In this document: in pieces, positions 61,068 to 64,000 of the stretch | Numbering within the stretch: the first letter of the stretch is position 1 | Layout: the number at the start of each line of letters is the position of its first letter | Assembly: GCF_000284255.1 (NCBI RefSeq) | Contig: NC_017075.1 | Coordinates: 3,224,001 to 3,288,000, forward strand | Length of the DNA stretch: 64,000 nucleotides | Direction: 5' to 3' | From: Rubrivivax gelatinosus IL144 | GTDB taxonomy: Bacteria; Pseudomonadota; Gammaproteobacteria; Burkholderiales; Burkholderiaceae_C | The notes under the pieces: model-generated | Database searches by the model: none | Told to the model about the DNA's origin: nothing | Seen by the model: the letters and a program-made list of their open reading frames with translations, nothing else | Position numbers and translations under genes: made by a program

Positions 61068-62299
61068 GCCACCACCCCGGTCTCCGCCGCCTCGACGCAG
61101 GCCGCCATCGAGCGCAGCACCGGCGCATAGCCGTAGCCGCCGAGGATGTTGACCAGCTTGGCGCTGTTGGTCACCAGCCGCCGCCAGCCGCGCGCCAGGG
61201 CGATCTCGCGTGCATACGACTGGTAGAAGCACATGCCCGACAGCACGCTGCCGCCGGCGCCTTCGATCGCCGCGGTGAAGCCCAGCCGGTCGGACTCGGG
61301 CTTGACCTGCGGGCTGGTCACCGCCAGCAGCGGGCGCACGAAACGCCGGCCCTCGCACAGACCGGCCAGCGTGCGCAGCTCGAACAGGCTGAGCTGCGGT
61401 GCCGAGAAGACGACGACGTCGACGCCGCCGTCGCCGGCCCAGCTGCGGCGCAGCGCCCGCACCTCGTCCAGACCGAAACGCGCCGCCAGCGGCAGCCGCT
61501 CGCCGCCGACGTCGGCCAGCCGGCCGGCTTCGGGCGTCACGCCGACGAGGTGGAACAAGGCCGTCGAGCCGAAGCTGGCCATCGCCGCGGCGAAGTGCTT
61601 CAGCTCGTCGGAGCTCGGCGGCCGCTCCAGGCCTTCGAGCACCGGCACCTGCCAGTAGTGGCCGGCGTGGCGGCCGACGAGCGCGCCCAGCGCGCCCCAG
61701 TCGTCCAGCGTCGCCGGCGTCCAGTCGGTGCGCAGGCGCAGCGTGGCCTGGCGCTGGGCGTCCAGGTGGAAGCCGTAGCGCGGCGTGCGCCCGGTCAGCG
61801 CCGCGGCGATGGCCGACGGCCCGCCCTCGAAGTTGGAGCGAGCGCCGCAGACCGAGTTGGAGAACGACACGACGCCGGTGTCGCCGAAGGCGACGTGCTC
61901 GCCGCGTGTCGGCGCAGCGATGGTCTGGTAGTGGATGCAGGTGTCGGTCATCGTCACGCCCAGGCGGCGGAAGGCGGCGATCGCGCGCCGCTCCAGCGCC
62001 AGCATCCACTCGGCCTGGCCCAGCTCGGCGGCGCGCGCGAAGTCGGTGCCGCGCGGGTCGGTGATCGTCGGCACCCGCACCTGCGGCGGCGCGTGCGGGC
62101 CGGCCGAGAGCTGCTCCAGCCAGGCGACGCCGGCTTCGCCCAGGCTCTCGGTGTCGGCCATCACGTGGGCCTGGGTCACCGGCACGAAATCGGCGGCGCC
62201 GAAGAAGTCGCCGACGGCGATCTGGTGCTCGATGGCGCGGCGCACGGCCTCGCCGGCGGCGCCGGCGAGCAGCGCCTGTTCCTCGTCGTTCAGGCGCAT
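61064..62299 (-). CDS. Aconitase X catalytic (large) subunit, DUF521
   Basis: A 411-residue aconitase X catalytic protein with MRLNDEEQALLAGAAGEAVR, the conserved cysteine sites MTDTCIHYQ, NSVCGARSNFEGGPSA and SGMCFYQSYA, and a C-terminal KLVNILGGYGYAP. Known bacterial members are cis-3-hydroxy-L-proline dehydratases; archaeal ones act on mevalonate 5-phosphate. The neighbouring Bug receptor suggests uptake of the substrate or a related carboxylate. The specific substrate is not settled by sequence. Confidence 0.92.
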   Translation of the reverse strand: MRLNDEEQALLAGAAGEAVRRAIEHQIAVGDFFGAADFVPVTQAHVMADTESLGEAGVAWLEQLSAGPHAPPQVRVPTITDPRGTDFARAAELGQAEWMLALERRAIAAFRRLGVTMTDTCIHYQTIAAPTRGEHVAFGDTGVVSFSNSVCGARSNFEGGPSAIAAALTGRTPRYGFHLDAQRQATLRLRTDWTPATLDDWGALGALVGRHAGHYWQVPVLEGLERPPSSDELKHFAAAMASFGSTALFHLVGVTPEAGRLADVGGERLPLAARFGLDEVRALRRSWAGDGGVDVVVFSAPQLSLFELRTLAGLCEGRRFVRPLLAVTSPQVKPESDRLGFTAAIEGAGGSVLSGMCFYQSYAREIALARGWRRLVTNSAKLVNILGGYGYAPVLRSMAACVEAAETGVVA

Positions 62300-62301
62300 C
62301 G

Positions 62302-63288
62302 TCAGTCCAGCGTCACGCCGGCGCCCTGCACCGCACGCGCCCATTTGCCGATCTCGGCCTTCTGGTAGGCCGCCAGCGCGGCCGGGCCTTCGGGCGCCGG
62401 GTGCACGCCCAGGTTGCCCAGCGCCTGGGCGAACTCGGGGCTGCGCGCGATGCGCTCGACCTCCTGCGCCAGCCGCGCGGCGACCTCGGCCGGCAGCCGC
62501 GCCGGCGCGAACACCGCCCACCAGGCGGTGGTCTCGAAACCGGGGTAGCCGGACTCGGCGACGGTCGGCACGCCCGGCAGCACGGCGGCACGCTGGCGGC
62601 TGCTGACCGCCAGTGCGCGCAGCTTGCCGGCGGCGATGTGCGGCAGCACCGACTGCACCGGGTCGAACATCAGCGGGATCTGGCCGCCCAGCAGGTCGGT
62701 CACCGCCGGGGCGCTGCCCTTGTACGGCACGTGCGTCAGCTTGAGCCCGGCGGCGCTCTCGAACAACGCGCCGGTCAGGTGGCCCGGCGTGCCGTTGCCG
62801 GCCGAGCCATAGGGTAACTTCTCCGGCGCGGCCTTGGCCTGGGCGACGAGCTCGGCCAGCGTGCGCACCGACGACGACGCCGGCACGACGATGGCCACCG
62901 GCGCGTTGGCGACCAGCCCGATCGGCGTGAAGTCGCGCACCGGGTCGTAAGGTAGCTGGCGGTACAGGCTGGGGTTGATCGCGTGCGTGCCGACGGTGGC
63001 GACGATCAGCGTGTAGCCGTCGGCCGGCGACTTGGCGACGGCATCGGCGGCCACCGAGCCGCCGGCGCCGCCGCGGTTCTCGACGACGACGCTCTGGCCC
63101 AGCGCGTCGCCGAGCTGGCGCGCCAGCGGCCGCGCGACGATGTCGGTCGGCCCGCCGGGCGGGAACGGCACGACGAGGCGCAAGGGGTGGGAGGGATAGC
63201 GCTCGGCGAAGGCGGCCAGCGGGGCGGCGAGCGCGGCGCCGGCCGCCGCGGCGAGCAGCCGGCGGCGGTGGTGATCGGGACGGGGCAT
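62302..63288 (-). CDS. Bug/TctC-family periplasmic substrate-binding protein
   Basis: A 328-residue receptor of the tripartite tricarboxylate type. The signal peptide starts HRRRLLAAAAGAALAAPLAA, a twin-arginine-like pattern. Mature features: PLRLVVPFPPGGPTDIVARP, VVENRGGAGGSVAADAVAKS, VGTHAINPSLYRQLPYDPV, HVPYKGSAPAVTDLLGGQIP and AVSSRQRAAVLPGVPTVAES. The TctA/TctB partners are absent here, as is common for Bug proteins in Burkholderiales. It lies 2 bp upstream of the aconitase X genes and is the first gene of their operon. Confidence 0.93.
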   Translation of the reverse strand: MPRPDHHRRRLLAAAAGAALAAPLAAFAERYPSHPLRLVVPFPPGGPTDIVARPLARQLGDALGQSVVVENRGGAGGSVAADAVAKSPADGYTLIVATVGTHAINPSLYRQLPYDPVRDFTPIGLVANAPVAIVVPASSSVRTLAELVAQAKAAPEKLPYGSAGNGTPGHLTGALFESAAGLKLTHVPYKGSAPAVTDLLGGQIPLMFDPVQSVLPHIAAGKLRALAVSSRQRAAVLPGVPTVAESGYPGFETTAWWAVFAPARLPAEVAARLAQEVERIARSPEFAQALGNLGVHPAPEGPAALAAYQKAEIGKWARAVQGAGVTLD

Positions 63289-63549
63289 CTTGTTGTCGGA
63301 CGGCGGAGTCGGGGAGCACGCCGGCACGGCATGCCGACGCCGGCCCAGTCTGCCGAGCACCGCCTATCGGCGTTGCGCCGCTTGCGCATGTCGATCCACG
63401 GGCGGCGGATAAGGCCCGCCCCGCCGCGACGATCGCCAGCCCAGGCCGCCGCATGCCGCTCGCCGGGCGCACGCAGCGCAATCCGCAGGAGCTTATGCGC
63501 AGCGCTTCGTTGCAGGGCGCGGGCGCAACGCGGCAGCATCGCTCGCGTT

Positions 63550-64000
63550 ATGAGCTTATTCCCAGCAGGAATTTCGAATTCCGGCCCTTTGCGTGTCGGC
63601 GTCGTCGGGGCCGGCTTCAGCGGCACCGCGGTGGCGGTCCACCTGCTCGCCGGGCTGCCCGCCGGCAGCCGGGTGGACCTGTTCGAGCGTGACGCCCGCT
63701 GCGGGCGCGGCCTGGCCTACGGCACCAGCTGCCCCAGCCACTGGCTGAACGTGCCCGCCGGCGGGCTGGCGCTCGATCCACAGCAGCCCGAGGGCTTCGT
63801 TCTGTGGCTGCAGCAGCGTTTCCCGGGCTTCGCGGGCGGCGACTTCGTGCCGCGCATGCTGCTGGGCCAGTACCTGGCCGACGAACTGGCGGCGGCGGAG
63901 GCCGCCGGCCGCAGCCGGGGCGTCTCGCTGCAGCGCCACCGCTGCGAGGTGCTGGACCTCGAGCGCGACGACGAGGGCTACCGTGTCTGCGGCCCCGGCG
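63550..64000 (+). CDS. FAD/NAD(P)-binding protein, 5' part only
   Basis: The first 150 codons of a flavoprotein that runs off the window. The Rossmann dinucleotide motif VGVVGAGFSGTAVAVHLL lies at residues about 16-33, followed by VDLFERDARCGRGLAYG and HWLNVPAGGLALDP, a pattern of the FAD-NAD(P)-binding family (often annotated hydroxyacylglutathione-like or amino-acid oxidases of unknown role). ATG 63550 has no strong ribosome site. It is divergent from the Bug receptor with 261 bp between; the AT-richer 63,530-63,590 may hold its promoter. Confidence 0.8.
   Translation, partial: MSLFPAGISNSGPLRVGVVGAGFSGTAVAVHLLAGLPAGSRVDLFERDARCGRGLAYGTSCPSHWLNVPAGGLALDPQQPEGFVLWLQQRFPGFAGGDFVPRMLLGQYLADELAAAEAAGRSRGVSLQRHRCEVLDLERDDEGYRVCGPG

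Overview
The window is very GC-rich (about 70 % or more by eye), densely coded, and carries gene families typical of Burkholderiales: Bug/TctC solute receptors, DUF3325/DUF3649 iron-uptake membrane proteins, an extended AI-2E exporter, and methyl-accepting chemotaxis proteins with the usual betaproteobacterial signalling tip. A Rubrivivax/Leptothrix/Roseateles-like organism is the best guess, but no rRNA or marker gene in the window settles the species. Homology calls come from reading the translated sequence; no search was run.

Layout. (1) 1-7,086: the 3' half of a type VI secretion cluster, tssC(partial)-hcp-tssE-tssF-tssG-vgrG, tightly coupled on the plus strand. (2) 7,128-26,049, minus strand: four head-to-tail cell-surface-signalling modules, each ECF sigma (FecI-like) - FecR anti-sigma - TonB receptor with an N-terminal signalling (STN) domain. 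Each begins with a Fur-type operator overlapping a TANAAT -10 element. The last module continues into DUF3649, a PepSY membrane protein, DUF3325 and a periplasmic thioredoxin. (3) 26,080-28,679: a HupE/UreJ-type membrane protein and an NHL beta-propeller protein; the Fur operator of the adjacent sigma gene lies inside the 3' end of the hupE-like gene. (4) 29,072-30,754: a chemoreceptor with a probable sigma-28 promoter. (5) 31,017-34,408: a P-type ATPase with an unusual transmembrane metal motif (Y-S-C where C-P-C is expected), three small translationally coupled proteins and a convergent HMA2-like protein. (6) 34,486-41,663, plus strand: a fifth sigma/FecR/receptor module with two Fur-type sites, a siderophore esterase, two small membrane proteins and a second PepSY protein.

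(7) 41,644-52,188: a lipoprotein, a decayed NodT/TolC-type efflux remnant abutting an AI-2E-type exporter, a hydrolase fused to a double-DTG aspartic protease, a MAPEG protein, a yggS-benE pair divergent from a MocR/PdxR-like regulator, a second chemoreceptor, and an HxlR-regulator remnant. (8) 52,439-53,329: a PEP-CTERM surface protein with composition unlike its surroundings. (9) 53,455-63,288: an aminotransferase and an FAD-linked 2-hydroxyacid oxidase; a divergent metQNI operon that continues into a methyltransferase and a DMSP-lyase-like cupin; and a convergent aconitase X pair with a Bug receptor. (10) 63,550-64,000: the start of an FAD/NAD(P)-binding protein.

The dominant theme is iron: five signalling receptor modules under Fur control in about 29 kb, with two sets of candidate siderophore-processing genes. 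In the four tandem modules the sigma/FecR pairs fall into two types and the receptors into two types, and all four combinations occur, which suggests receptor swapping between modules. The other lead is a possible undescribed sulfur-compound operon: methionine-type ABC importer, methyltransferase and DMSP-lyase-like cupin.
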